DNA of 5,448 nucleotides, from positions 1 through 5,448 of the forward strand of contig JAJQDG010000030.1 in assembly GCA_021202305.1 (NCBI GenBank), written 5' to 3'. Under the pieces are notes generated by a model. The model saw nothing but the letters and a program-made list of their open reading frames with translations, made no database searches and had not been told where the DNA came from. This stretch comes from Candidatus Gastranaerophilales bacterium. GTDB lineage: Bacteria; Cyanobacteriota; Vampirovibrionia; Gastranaerophilales; Gastranaerophilaceae. This document shows, piece by piece, positions 5,421-5,448 of the stretch (positions are counted from its first letter, which is position 1; each line of letters starts with the position of its first letter). The position numbers and the translations under genes are program-made.

Positions 5421-5448
5421 AAGGATATTAGCAAATATTGACTTATTT

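Overview
This AT-rich window (roughly one third GC, many AAA/ATT/GAA codons) is almost fully coding. It holds seven genes that look like part of an aryl polyene (APE) type II polyketide pathway, plus one small helix-turn-helix gene. APE pathways are known from Gram-negative bacteria, which build an aryl-capped conjugated polyene on an acyl carrier protein and anchor it in the outer membrane. Low GC argues against typical enterobacterial carriers. Clear Shine-Dalgarno sequences (AAGGGG, AAGAGG, GGGGGA, GAAGGGG) argue against Bacteroidota. An AT-rich Gram-negative lineage, possibly a gut-type one, fits best, but the sequence shown does not settle the taxon.

Layout: two divergent arms start about 30 bp apart near position 1660. 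The left (minus) arm reads half-length chain-length factor (1646 to 1041), membrane lysophospholipid-type acyltransferase (1048 to 167), and the start of an acyl carrier protein (113 to the left edge), matching an apeC-D-E order. The right (plus) arm reads ketosynthase (1675-2805), hot-dog dehydratase (2802-3242), ketoreductase (3235-3963) and a second ketosynthase (3960-5189), matching apeO-P-Q-R. Consecutive full genes in each arm overlap by 4 or 8 nt, so translational coupling is likely. A small XRE-like gene (5408 to 5199) converges on the right arm and probably marks the end of the cluster.

How they work together: the carrier protein holds the growing chain. The ApeO-like ketosynthase paired with the half-length chain-length factor, and the ApeR-like ketosynthase, would add malonyl units. 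The ketoreductase and dehydratase turn each 3-keto group into a double bond, giving the conjugated polyene. The acyltransferase would transfer or anchor the product. The starter ligase, partner dehydratase and exporter known from APE clusters are not in view and may lie beyond the left edge.

The least expected feature is a GC-rich (about 66%) patch at about 172-256, with a perfect 9-bp inverted repeat. It encodes an unusual Pro/Ala/Ser-rich tail on the acyltransferase and looks like an inserted small repeat element. Other points of note are a dehydratase with no histidine at the usual catalytic position, a chain-length factor with a Cys-Asp pair at the nucleophile position, and a possibly leaderless divergent promoter.
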